From assembly GCF_051903925.1 (NCBI RefSeq), contig NZ_CP173678.1, positions 806,001 to 870,000 of the forward strand: a stretch of DNA of 64,000 nt, written 5' to 3'. The DNA is from G051903925 sp051903925. Its GTDB lineage: Bacteria > Pseudomonadota > Alphaproteobacteria > Zavarziniales > Zavarziniaceae. The translations under genes and the position numbers were made by a program. Below the pieces are notes generated by a model, which was given only the letters and a program-made list of their open reading frames with translations, was not told the DNA's origin and searched no databases. Of the stretch, positions 42,504 to 51,332 are shown in pieces. Numbering within the stretch: the stretch's first letter is position 1; every line of letters begins with the position of its first letter.

Positions 42504-44485
42504 TCGTCCTCTTCCAGGCGCGCGGTGTCGGGCAGGTCCGCCGCGGTGCCATGGTCGATCTGGTTGGTCACCCCACGCAGCAGCTGGCGTTGCTGCTGGA
42601 CATAGCCCATCGGCTCGGCTGCGGCGGCAATGTCGCGGGCCAGCACGCGCTGCTCGTCGACGATGCGCGGCGTGATAAAGAAGATCGTCTCGCCCAGGTC
42701 GTCCGTCGTCGCGTCGTCGCGGAACAGCGCGCCCATCACGGGGATGTCCTTCAGCACCGGCACGCCGGAGGACCGGCCGATGCGGCTGTTGTCGAACAGC
42801 CCCCCGATCACGAACGTACCGCCATCGGGCACGCGCACGTCGGTCTGCACCTCCTGCGACAGCACGTCGAGCTGCCCGGTCGAGCCTGAGCCCGGCTGCG
42901 AGTTGACCGCATTGACGCTGAGCCTGACCAGTTCCTCCCCCGCGCCGGGCAGTGCCGGCACCAGGGAGGGGGTGATCTCCAGCGTCAGGCCGGTCTGGAT
43001 CTGGGAGAGGCCCTGCCCGTTCAGGCCGCCGGTGTCGACCGGAACGTAAAGGTCCTGGCTGCGCGTGATGCGGGCGGTGACGTTGTCCAGCGTCACCAGG
43101 TGGGGCGCCGAGAGGACACGCGCCTTGTTCTCGCTGGCCAGCAGGCGCAGCTGGGCCTGCAGGAAGCCCTCGCCCCCCTGGATCACGAACGACGCGGCGG
43201 TGCCACCCGGCGTCGGCGCGATGGGCAGCAGGGTGATCGCGTCGACCCGCGGCGTGCTGCCTGTGGCGCGGCCCCCGGTCGTGCCCGTGTCGATGGCGAC
43301 ATTGCCCAGCGAGGCGCGCCAGTTGACCCCCAGCTGTTCCGAAACCCCGATCTGGGCGGTCGCGATCACGACCTCGATCTCGATCATCTTGACGGGCTGG
43401 TCGAGCTCGCGGATCACCGCCTCGACCGCGGCGATGGCCTGGGGCGTGCCGCGAACGATCACCGAATTGGTGCGCTGGTCGATCGAGATCGTGGGCCGGC
43501 CCAGGCTGCGGATCGCGTCGACCGCGGCGACGGGGCCTGGCCGCTCCACAGGGGCGAAGGGGGCGGGCTCCGCCGCTGGCTGCGGCGCGCCATAGGGGCC
43601 AATCAGGCGCACGGTCGCCGGAATCGGCTGGGCCGGGGTGAAGCTGGTGCCGTCGGCGCCGCTCCCCGCCGGTGCTGCATCCATGCCCAGCATGGCGCGC
43701 AGCGTGTCCAGGATGCCGGGGACGGAGATGGTGCGGCCGTGGAACTGGCGCGTGCTGGGACCGACATCGGCAAAGCGCAGGCGGATGACCTTCACCTGCA
43801 GGTTCTGCTCCTGCTCGATCGCCATCTGCTCGATCGGCGTCGGCCGCGCGGCATGCAGCCGGGCCTCCAGCGCCTGGTCGGCCTGGGCCTCGACCAGGCC
43901 GCGCTCCTCCAGCGTGCGGACCAGTTCCAGGATCTGGTTGACGTATTCGGGCGTGCCCTGCACCGCCAGGGTGGCGGTCGCGGCGTCGTAGCTGATGCCG
44001 CCCGGGTCGATGGCGAAGTTCGCCAGCGCCTGCTCGATCGTGTCGATGCCCACATTGCGCAGCGCCACGAAGCGACGCGCGGCGGCGCTTGTGGCGCTGC
44101 CGGACCCGGGACCGATGACCACGGTCCGGGTCGCGGGGTTATAGGCGACGGTCAGGTTGTTCTCGTCGACGATCTGCTGGAAGGCGGCGGCGACCGGCGC
44201 ATCCTGGAAGGCAAAGGACAGGCTGCCCTCCACCCCCGGGCGGAAGATGACCGACAGGCCGTTGCTGGCCAGCAGGCCGCGCAGCACGTTCTTGACGTCG
44301 TCATTGACCGAGGTGCGGGTGAACGTCTCACCCGCGCGCCAGGGGATGTCGGCACCCTGCGCGCGCGCCATCGCCGGCAGCATTGCCAGCCCCAGGACAA
44401 GCACCAGGGCCAGCACCGGCACGCCGGCCAGGCGTCCGATCCTGCCCCTGCCGGGACTCAGGGGGCCTTTTGCGGGCCGACTCAC
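42500..44485 (-). CDS. secretin (GspD/PilQ/MshL-like outer-membrane channel)
   Basis: Outer-membrane secretin, about 661 residues. A signal peptide (VPVLALVLVLGLAMLPAMAR, then AQ) is followed by an STN-like N0 domain (NVLRGLLASNGLSVIFRPG), N1/N3-type repeats (SIDQRTNSVIVRGTPQAIAA, IRELDQPVKMIEIEVVIATA) and the C-terminal beta-channel domain with VPDGGTFVIGGLFDNS and the signature VPVLKDIPVMGALFR. The N-terminal order is closer to MshL/PilQ than to GspD. GTG 44485 is chosen because GGGGGAGG stands at ideal distance; an in-frame codon at 44518 would lengthen it. It is downstream of the histidine kinase-FHA gene in the same operon. Confidence 0.9.
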   Translation of the reverse strand: MSRPAKGPLSPGRGRIGRLAGVPVLALVLVLGLAMLPAMARAQGADIPWRAGETFTRTSVNDDVKNVLRGLLASNGLSVIFRPGVEGSLSFAFQDAPVAAAFQQIVDENNLTVAYNPATRTVVIGPGSGSATSAAARRFVALRNVGIDTIEQALANFAIDPGGISYDAATATLAVQGTPEYVNQILELVRTLEERGLVEAQADQALEARLHAARPTPIEQMAIEQEQNLQVKVIRLRFADVGPSTRQFHGRTISVPGILDTLRAMLGMDAAPAGSGADGTSFTPAQPIPATVRLIGPYGAPQPAAEPAPFAPVERPGPVAAVDAIRSLGRPTISIDQRTNSVIVRGTPQAIAAVEAVIRELDQPVKMIEIEVVIATAQIGVSEQLGVNWRASLGNVAIDTGTTGGRATGSTPRVDAITLLPIAPTPGGTAASFVIQGGEGFLQAQLRLLASENKARVLSAPHLVTLDNVTARITRSQDLYVPVDTGGLNGQGLSQIQTGLTLEITPSLVPALPGAGEELVRLSVNAVNSQPGSGSTGQLDVLSQEVQTDVRVPDGGTFVIGGLFDNSRIGRSSGVPVLKDIPVMGALFRDDATTDDLGETIFFITPRIVDEQRVLARDIAAAAEPMGYVQQQRQLLRGVTNQIDHGTAADLPDTARLEEDE

Positions 44486-44536
44486 GGGCGGACCTCCCCC
44501 TCGCACAACACGTTCCAACTCAGGACGATCCTCGAA

Positions 44537-45742
44537 TCAGCCCGCCGACTCAACCACATGATGATAGCGGACCGGGCTCATCTCCCGGTTCGACGGATCG
44601 ACGCCCAGGTAGATGGCACCCTCCCCCTGCAGCATCAGGTGGCCGTCCTGGCGCAGGAACGCGGTGCGACCGCCCTGCACGACATAGGTGCCGCGCTGGC
44701 TGTGGTCGGTCAGGATGAAGCCGCCCTGCTCGAAGCGGATGCGGGCATGGGGCCGCGACACGCGCGGATCGTCCACCACCACGTCGCAACGCACCTCGTT
44801 CGGCTTGTCGCGGTTGCGCCCCAGCAGGACCGTGCCCGAGCCCGCGAACATCGTGATGTCGCGGCCTTCGAAGCTCAGCACCAGCCGGTGCGAGAATGGC
44901 GCCTGTGGCTGCGTATCGAAGTCGACGATCGTCGCCTCGTCTGGCGCGGTGCCGCCCTCGACCCGGTAGCGGGGAAGGATCACCTCAATCCGCGTGCCGA
45001 CGCCCAGCCTGGTCTCGACCTCGAGCGAGCCGTCATGGATCTCGACCAGGCCGCGCGCCAGCGGCAGGCCCAGGCCCGCCCCCTCGTACTCCCGGCTCAG
45101 CCGCTCGTCCGCCTGGGTGAAGGGCTGCATCAGGTGCTCGACCAGGCCCGGGTCCATGCCGATCCCGGTATCGGTGATGCTGAAGACGAAGCCGCGGCCT
45201 GAGTCGAAGCGCGCGCCGATATGGACGTGCCCATCGCGCCTGGTGAACTTGACCGCGTTGCCGACGACATGGACCAGGGCGCGGCGCAGCGCGCTTTCGT
45301 CGACCATCAGGCGCATGTCGGGCGCCGGCTCGCAGTCCAGGCGCACGCCGCGTTGTTCGGCATCGCGCCGGACCAGCTGCATGACCGAGCCGAGCAGGGT
45401 CGCAACCGGCACGGGCGCAATCTCGAGGTCGATCTTGCCGGCCTCGATCCGGGCCATTTCCAGCACGTCGCGCAGGATCCGCTCCAGCTGGCGCCCGCCC
45501 TCGACGATCGATTCGGCATAGGACCGCGCCTGGTCCAGGCTGGCGTCGCGGCCCATGGCCGCGATCAGCTCCGAGAAGCCCAGCACGGCATTGAGCGGCG
45601 TGCGCAGCTCGTGGTTCATGCGGGCCAGGAATTGCGCCTTGCTCAGGGCGGCGTGCTGGGCCTCGATCTTCAGGGTCGAGATTTCCGCCCGCGTGGCATC
45701 GAGCTGTCGGCGCAGTCCGTCCGCAACCTCCTGCGGGTCCAC
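44537..45742 (-). CDS. sensor histidine kinase with C-terminal FHA domain
   Basis: Unusual 401-residue fusion. A short helical N-terminus leads to HisKA with the phospho-accepting H44 in ARMNHELRTPLNAVLGFSEL. HATPase_c follows (HVVGNAVKFTRRDGHVHI; FSITDTGIGMDPGL; EGAGLGLPLARGLVE). From about residue 290 comes an FHA domain: LLGRNRDKPNEVRCD, SRPHARI and DHSQRGTYV, the phosphothreonine-binding pattern. No membrane helix or sensor domain is visible and no response regulator is adjacent. GTG 45742 is the start. It lies between the PilO-like and secretin genes; a kinase of the Ser/Thr type is encoded upstream in the same operon and could supply the phosphothreonine ligand. Confidence 0.85.
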   Translation of the reverse strand: MDPQEVADGLRRQLDATRAEISTLKIEAQHAALSKAQFLARMNHELRTPLNAVLGFSELIAAMGRDASLDQARSYAESIVEGGRQLERILRDVLEMARIEAGKIDLEIAPVPVATLLGSVMQLVRRDAEQRGVRLDCEPAPDMRLMVDESALRRALVHVVGNAVKFTRRDGHVHIGARFDSGRGFVFSITDTGIGMDPGLVEHLMQPFTQADERLSREYEGAGLGLPLARGLVEIHDGSLEVETRLGVGTRIEVILPRYRVEGGTAPDEATIVDFDTQPQAPFSHRLVLSFEGRDITMFAGSGTVLLGRNRDKPNEVRCDVVVDDPRVSRPHARIRFEQGGFILTDHSQRGTYVVQGGRTAFLRQDGHLMLQGEGAIYLGVDPSNREMSPVRYHHVVESAG

Positions 45743-45747
45743 GATCG

Positions 45748-46530
45748 TCAGTCCCCCCTGGACAGGCGCAGGACCATGCGGCGCCGCCCGTCGCTGAGGA
45801 CCACGGCATCAGGGTGGATCTCCAGCACCTGGGCGTCGGCGACCGACTGGCCAACGCGATAATCGGCGTCGTCGATTGTGGCCCATCTCACCGACCCGAC
45901 GGAAGACACCGCAGTCAGCCGGTGGGCGCCCGGCAACACAGGCAGGCGGTCGGTCGCGGCCTGACCCGCCTGGGCCGCGACGTCGCGCACGCCGGCGCCC
46001 TCCGCCCGCACCCGCAGGGCCTGGAAATGCGCACCTGTCAGGGGCTGGCCGGAGCCAGGCGACAGGACCAGGTGCGTCGCCGTCAGATCGCCGTCGGCCG
46101 ACGCGCGGCCGGTGCCAAGCGAGTGGATCAGGGCGCCCGACGCCTCGACTCCCACCACGAACCGCACCAGGGAAACATGGTCGGCAACCACCTCGACATC
46201 GTACATCCCCGCATCCTGCGTCCGTGGCGCCAACCGTGTGATCCGGGCAGACGCGGCGGACGCCGTGCGCTCGATCCGGGAGAGGAAAGTCGCGGCACCC
46301 GACTGGGTTCCGGCATCCGGCCCGTCCGGCTGGGCGTCCGCCGCGCGCTGCCGCGCCGCCACGTCGTCACGGATCCGCGCTGCCTCGGCCACGGCCTGGT
46401 CGGCCTGGCTCCCGCGCAGCCCGGCATAGCCGAACTGGGCGAGCGCCAGCGCCACGCATCCCCCGATCGCCAGGTGCGTCAACCGGCGGCGCAGGGCCGG
46501 GTGGAGGTCGGGCAGGAAGCGCCGGGTCAT
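45748..46530 (-). CDS. PilO/GspM-like inner-membrane protein with a PilP/GspC-like tail
   Basis: A 260-residue bitopic protein. One membrane helix near the N-terminus (LAIGGCVALALAQFGYAGLR) is followed by a helical stretch (AVAEAARIRDDVAARQRAAD) and a ferredoxin-like periplasmic domain, as in PilO/GspM. The last 60 residues (VGQSVADAQVLEIHPDAVVL, then SDGRRRMVLRLSRGD) look like the small beta domain of PilP/GspC, which contacts the secretin. Fusion of both functions would explain why no separate pilP/gspC gene is present. Its ATG overlaps the stop of the PilM-PilN-like gene. Confidence 0.7.
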   Translation of the reverse strand: MTRRFLPDLHPALRRRLTHLAIGGCVALALAQFGYAGLRGSQADQAVAEAARIRDDVAARQRAADAQPDGPDAGTQSGAATFLSRIERTASAASARITRLAPRTQDAGMYDVEVVADHVSLVRFVVGVEASGALIHSLGTGRASADGDLTATHLVLSPGSGQPLTGAHFQALRVRAEGAGVRDVAAQAGQAATDRLPVLPGAHRLTAVSSVGSVRWATIDDADYRVGQSVADAQVLEIHPDAVVLSDGRRRMVLRLSRGD

Positions 46531-48326
46531 GGCGCGGCCCCTGGTCCCGCCAGGTCGCGCCGGCGGGCATCGTCGAACCAGGCGCTGATCGTCACGCTGA
46601 CGACGTCACCCTGTCCGTCCTGGGCCATGCTGCTGCCGTCGAACGTCACAGCGCGGAAGTCGCGCATGAAATCGGCATCCGCCTCCAGCCGCGTCACGAA
46701 GCGGGACACGAGGTCGAGCTGGCCCGCGGCGTTGGCCGGCACCGCACCCTCCAGCACAAGGCGCTGGGGCGGCCGGCCGGGTTCGCCCGCCACGTCGATG
46801 CGCGTCAGCCACATCTGGTCGGGCAGTGCCGCCGACAGGGCCAGCAGCTTCTCCGTCCACAGGAAGCGCGCCGCGCCGTCGACGGCCCCCCGCTGTGCGC
46901 GGCGGGCCAGGGCGGCGTCGACGTCCGCCTGCATTGCCTGGGCGCTGGCCAGGTCGGCCTGCGCCGCGGCATGGCCCGCATCGGCACCGTCGATGATCAG
47001 CCACAGCCCGGCGGCGACCAACCCGCACAGGCAGGCCGGAAGGGCCACGGCGGGATCGTTGATCCGCTCGCGCCAGGGACGGCCTGAGTGCCGCGCCAGG
47101 GCGCCCAGGTTCAGCCGCGGCAGGCGCACGCCAGCCGGTGCCCGCCCGGAGCCGGGGACGGGCGTCGCCGGCTTCCTCTGGCGCGGCTCGAACCGGCCGT
47201 TCAGGTAGCGGTACTCGATCTTGCCCAGCGTCAGCAGCCCGTCGGGCGAGCCTTCCAGCAGGTTGAGCTGCGGCGCCTCCGCCTCCTTCAGGAAGCTGTC
47301 CAGCAGGGGCTGCGCCACCTCGACCTCCAGCCCCAACGCCCGGCTCAGCCATTGGGCGAAGCCCTGGAGCCGCGTGCCCTCGCCAGTCAGCAGCAGGCGG
47401 GCCGGACTGCCCGCCAGCCGGTGATAGCTGAAATAGTCGAGCGTCGTGCGGATCTCGGCCACCAGCCGCTCCAGCACCGGGGCCAGCGCCTTGGACGTGG
47501 AGGTCAGCGGCCGTGGCGCCGTGCCGGTCCACTGGTTCTCCGGCAGGCCGTCGCGCCGCTCCAGCCCGGCCACCGCCTCGCGCAGCGGGATCGACATGAT
47601 CTCGGCCAAGGCCGCGGCGAAGCTGGTGGCGCCGACGTCGACCGTGCGCAGGGCGACCGCCCCCGTCTCCGGATCGGCGACCAGGATCGTGCTGGCGCGC
47701 AGCTGCACGTCCAGCGCCACGAACGGCTCGCTCTGGCCGCGGTCCAGCATCACGGCCGCGGCCGGCACCACGCTGACCAGGCGGTCGGCCAGCGTGTTCA
47801 GCGCGCTGAGGTACTCGCGCAGGCGGTCGCCCGCGATGAAGCCATAGAGACCGCGCTCAACCTCGCGCTCGCTGGACTGGCCGAACGGCACGAAGCCATA
47901 GCTGGCGCCCTCGCCCACCTGCTGGCTGCCCAGCTGGCGCAGCGCGACCGGATCGGGCGTGCGGATGCGGGCCGCGCGGCTGTCCAGCAGGTCGATGGCG
48001 GGATCCGCGGCCAGGATGGCGATGGCGCCGACCTGGTCGTGCAGCCGCGCCGGGATGGCGCGCACCGCGCGGCGCAGGGCGGCCACGGCGGTGTGCGCGT
48101 CGTCCCCGCCGGCAGCGCCCGCGACTTCCGCCAGCGGCGGCTCGGCCATGCCGTCGGCATCCACGAAGACCATGCGCCAGCCGCTTTCGGCAACGGCGAT
48201 CGTCAACGTGCCTCGGCGCCCGGCCTCCGCCTCCACGCGGCGGCCGGCGGCGCCATGGCGGGCCAGGAATGCCGCCACGCCAGCGCGCCAGGCCGGCAAT
48301 GCCCGGGTCAGGCCAGGTCCGATCAT
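46527..48326 (-). CDS. PilM-PilN-like fusion (GspL-type assembly protein)
   Basis: A 599-residue protein combining two usually separate parts. Residues 1 to about 400 have the actin-like PilM/GspL cytoplasmic fold (VAESGWRMVFVDADGMAEPP; FVALDVQLRASTILVADPET; ARLLLTGEGTRLQGFAQWLS). After a Pro/Arg-rich linker comes one membrane helix (LPACLCGLVAAGLWLIIDGA, about 440-460), then a coiled coil and a PilN-like periplasmic domain (PDQMWLTRIDVAGEPGRPPQ). This is the layout of GspL and MshI. It lies four bases after the GspF-like gene and overlaps the PilO-like gene. Confidence 0.82.
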   Translation of the reverse strand: MIGPGLTRALPAWRAGVAAFLARHGAAGRRVEAEAGRRGTLTIAVAESGWRMVFVDADGMAEPPLAEVAGAAGGDDAHTAVAALRRAVRAIPARLHDQVGAIAILAADPAIDLLDSRAARIRTPDPVALRQLGSQQVGEGASYGFVPFGQSSEREVERGLYGFIAGDRLREYLSALNTLADRLVSVVPAAAVMLDRGQSEPFVALDVQLRASTILVADPETGAVALRTVDVGATSFAAALAEIMSIPLREAVAGLERRDGLPENQWTGTAPRPLTSTSKALAPVLERLVAEIRTTLDYFSYHRLAGSPARLLLTGEGTRLQGFAQWLSRALGLEVEVAQPLLDSFLKEAEAPQLNLLEGSPDGLLTLGKIEYRYLNGRFEPRQRKPATPVPGSGRAPAGVRLPRLNLGALARHSGRPWRERINDPAVALPACLCGLVAAGLWLIIDGADAGHAAAQADLASAQAMQADVDAALARRAQRGAVDGAARFLWTEKLLALSAALPDQMWLTRIDVAGEPGRPPQRLVLEGAVPANAAGQLDLVSRFVTRLEADADFMRDFRAVTFDGSSMAQDGQGDVVSVTISAWFDDARRRDLAGPGAAP

Positions 48327-48330
48327 GGCG

Positions 48331-49371
48331 CTAGCCCATCGCCCCGGGCAGGTCGAACACGGGAAGGAACGCCGCGATCATCATGCCGGAGATGGCGGCC
48401 CCCATGACCGCGGTCATGGTCGGATTGACCAGGGAGGTGACGGTGTCGATGCGCTGCACCAGCAGGCTGTCGAAATAGACGGCGGCCGACAGCAGCAGCT
48501 CGTCCAGCTGGCCCGCCTCCTCACCCGACGCCACCATCTGGGCGACGATGCCGGCGAACAGTTCCTGCTCGCGAAAGACGCGCGCCACGCTGACGCCGCT
48601 TTCGATGTCGCTGGCCATGCCCAGGGCCAGCACCTCCACATGGCGGTTGCCGGCCGCCGCCGCGGCCAAGCGCAGGGCCCGCACGACCGAGATGTGGTTG
48701 CTGACCTGCACCGCCAGCGTGCGGCTGAAGCGGGCCAGCGCCGCCAGCCGCCAGATCGGCCCGACCACCGGCACGCGCATCTTGACCCGGTCCCAGTGCA
48801 GGCGGCCGGCGGGCGTTGCGATCCAGGCGACGAAGCCGGCCAGCACGACGCCCGCCACGCTGGCGATCAGCAGGCCGTTGTCCTCGATCACGACGCCGAG
48901 ATCGAGCAGGAACCGGGTCGGCCCCGGCAGCTCCCGGTTGAAGCCTTTGAAGACCTTTTCGTACTGGGGCAGGATGAAGAACATCATCCCGGTGATCGTG
49001 CCGACGAACATCACCAGCAGGAACAGGGGATAGGCCGCGGCCGAGAGCACGCGACGGTTCACGTCGTTGACCCGCTCCAGGTACTCCACGATCTGGTACA
49101 GCGCCTCGGACAGGCGGCCCGATTCCATGCCCGTGCGCACCAGGCCGACAAAGACGCCGTTGAAGATCTGCGGATGGCGCGCCATCGCGTCGGCCAGGTC
49201 GGTGCCATTGCTGACCTGGCGCACGATGTCGCGCACCGCCTCGCGCAAGGGGCGGTTGGGCGTCTCCCGCGCCAGGTTTTCCAGCACCGCCACGAGCTGC
49301 AGCCCGCTGCGGATCATGGAGGCGAACTGGCGGCCAAAGATCAGGACATGCGCGCCCCGGCCGGCAATCAC
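48331..49371 (-). CDS. GspF/PilC-like inner-membrane platform protein
   Basis: Polytopic platform protein of the assembly machine, about 346 residues. Both T2SSF repeats are present: FGRQFASMIRSGLQLVAVLE, then helices AAAYPLFLLVMFVGTITGMM and IASVAGVVLAGFVAWIATPA; in the second repeat FSRTLAVQVSNHISVVRALR, the loop VASGEEAGQLDELL and a final helix (TMTAVMGAAISGMMIAAFLP). The usual 50-60 N-terminal residues are missing, consistent with a GTG start at 49371 that overlaps the GspE stop (GTGA). Confidence 0.9.
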   Translation of the reverse strand: MIAGRGAHVLIFGRQFASMIRSGLQLVAVLENLARETPNRPLREAVRDIVRQVSNGTDLADAMARHPQIFNGVFVGLVRTGMESGRLSEALYQIVEYLERVNDVNRRVLSAAAYPLFLLVMFVGTITGMMFFILPQYEKVFKGFNRELPGPTRFLLDLGVVIEDNGLLIASVAGVVLAGFVAWIATPAGRLHWDRVKMRVPVVGPIWRLAALARFSRTLAVQVSNHISVVRALRLAAAAAGNRHVEVLALGMASDIESGVSVARVFREQELFAGIVAQMVASGEEAGQLDELLLSAAVYFDSLLVQRIDTVTSLVNPTMTAVMGAAISGMMIAAFLPVFDLPGAMG

Positions 49372-51332
49372 CCCGCGCCATCCCCGAAGACGCGGACGAC
49401 CTCGGCATAGGTCGTCACTTCCTCGTCCACCAGCTGCAGCGCGTGTTCGACCATGCCCACCATGCCGGCGCGGCGCACGGCCCGGCGCAGGTCCTCCGCG
49501 CTGAAGGTCTCGGCCGCGATCAGGTCGCGCAGGTCTTCCGTCACCTCGAACATCTCGAACACCGCCTGGCGCCCGGCATAGCCGGTATGGCGGCATTGCG
49601 GGCAGCCGGGCGCATGCGTCGTGTGGCTGCGCGGGTCGATCTCGATGCCCAGCGCCCGCAGCTTCTGCTCCGACACGCTGTCGGCGCGCAGCATGGCCAG
49701 GACCTCGTGCCCCTCGACCGTGATGCGGCAGCTGGGGCAGGCGACGCGCATCAGGCGCTGCGCGATCGCCAGCGACAGGGACGTGGCGACCAGGAACGGG
49801 TCGATGCGCATGTCCAGCAGGCGACTGATCACGCCCACCGCGTCGTTGGCATGGATGGTGGAGAACACGACATGCCCGGTGAGGGAGGCCTGGATCGCCA
49901 TCTTCGCCGTCTCGACGTCGCGGCACTCGCCCACCATGACGACGTCCGGGTCCTGCCGCAGGATCGTGCGCAGGCCGTTGGCAAAGGTCAGGCCGATGCG
50001 CTCGTTCACCTGCATCTGGTGCACGCCCTTCAGCCGGTACTCGACCGGATCCTCGATGGTCAGGACGTTGCGGCGATGCCGGTCGATCGCCGACAGGCAG
50101 GAATAGAGCGTCGTCGTCTTGCCCGAGCCGGTCGGCCCGCTCAGCATGACCAGGCCGTGGGGTGCTGTGATCTTGTCCAGCAGCAGGCGCAGGTTCTGCT
50201 CGCGCAGGCCCAGCTTCTCGGGAGTCGGGCGCAGCGCCTTCTCGTCCAGCAGGCGCATCACGATCTTCTCGCCCGACACGGTCGGCAGGCTGGAGACGCG
50301 GATGTCCAGGGGCAGTCGGCGGATCTGCACGGTGATGCGGCCGTCCTGCGGGCGCCGCCGCTCGGCCACGTCCATGCCGGCCAGGATCTTGATGCGCGAC
50401 GTGACGGCGGGGTGCAGCGCCAGCGGCAGTCGGCATTCCTCGTGCAGCATGCCGTCGATGCGCGTGCGCACCACGGTGCCGTCCTCCACCGGCTCGATAT
50501 GGATGTCCGAGGCGCCCTGCTCATAGGCGCGGTGCAGGACGAAGTCGACGATCAGCGGCACGTCGCAGGTTTCAAGCCGGCCGCGGATCTCCTCCTCCTG
50601 CTGCCAGGTGATATCGATCGGCACCAGCATCTTGCCGTCGTCCTGGGCGGCCTGGCGGATGCGCAGGCGGCTGATCGCGTCCAGGAACACGCCGGGCAGG
50701 ACCGGCACCGGCCGCGCCGCCTTGCGCGCCTGGCGGGCGATCCAGTCGCGCGTGATCAGGTCGAACGGATCGGTCGCGGCATAGCGCACGCAGTCGGGCC
50801 CCTGGTCGGCCAGGACCAGGACGCCGCGCTGCTCGGCCAGGGGCAGGGGCAGCCACGGCACCTCCGCCACCTGGTCCAGCAGGCTGCCATTGCGGCTGAT
50901 CAGCTCGGTGCCCAGCTTGGCCGCGAACAGGGCATAGATCGCATCCAGGTCGGCGGCAGAGGCATCCTGCGCCAGCACGGCGACCAGGGTCTGCCCCGTC
51001 TCCCGCGCCTTCAGCGCCAGCGACACGGCGCGCCGCTCGGTCAGAAGGCCCGCCGCCACCAGGTCGGCTGAAATCCCGCCGATGAAGGGCGAGGTGGGGC
51101 GCGGCGCCACGGGTGCGACCACGGGGGGCGGCATGGCCCGCGCCAATGAGCGGGCGCTGCCCGCCACTGCCTGGGGCATCGTCTCCGCCTGGGTTGCGTC
51201 GTCGCCATCGACCAGGGCAAGCTGCGGCGCGGTGCGCGCGCGCCGGCTGCCCGGGAAGACCAGGCGGGCAACGTTCGCCGCTCGCTCTACGATCACGCCC
51301 GGGCGGGTCAGGGGGGCGGTCTCGTCATCCAT
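49368..51332 (-). CDS. GspE/PilB-type assembly ATPase
   Basis: Hexameric ATPase that powers pseudopilus or pilus assembly, 654 residues. An N-terminal Ala/Pro-rich extension precedes the MshEN/GspE N-domain (GGISADLVAAGLLTERRAVS), then N2E (GASDIHIEPVEDGTVVRTRI), the Walker A GPTGSGKTTTLYS, the Asp box LTIEDPVEYRLKGVHQMQVN and the Walker B ILRQDPDVVMVGECRD. The His box is STIHANDAVGVISRLLDM. The tetracysteine zinc loop is present (ACPSC and GCPQCRHTGY). The start ATG lies in the last codons of the kinase-SUMF gene. Confidence 0.95.
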   Translation of the reverse strand: MDDETAPLTRPGVIVERAANVARLVFPGSRRARTAPQLALVDGDDATQAETMPQAVAGSARSLARAMPPPVVAPVAPRPTSPFIGGISADLVAAGLLTERRAVSLALKARETGQTLVAVLAQDASAADLDAIYALFAAKLGTELISRNGSLLDQVAEVPWLPLPLAEQRGVLVLADQGPDCVRYAATDPFDLITRDWIARQARKAARPVPVLPGVFLDAISRLRIRQAAQDDGKMLVPIDITWQQEEEIRGRLETCDVPLIVDFVLHRAYEQGASDIHIEPVEDGTVVRTRIDGMLHEECRLPLALHPAVTSRIKILAGMDVAERRRPQDGRITVQIRRLPLDIRVSSLPTVSGEKIVMRLLDEKALRPTPEKLGLREQNLRLLLDKITAPHGLVMLSGPTGSGKTTTLYSCLSAIDRHRRNVLTIEDPVEYRLKGVHQMQVNERIGLTFANGLRTILRQDPDVVMVGECRDVETAKMAIQASLTGHVVFSTIHANDAVGVISRLLDMRIDPFLVATSLSLAIAQRLMRVACPSCRITVEGHEVLAMLRADSVSEQKLRALGIEIDPRSHTTHAPGCPQCRHTGYAGRQAVFEMFEVTEDLRDLIAAETFSAEDLRRAVRRAGMVGMVEHALQLVDEEVTTYAEVVRVFGDGAG

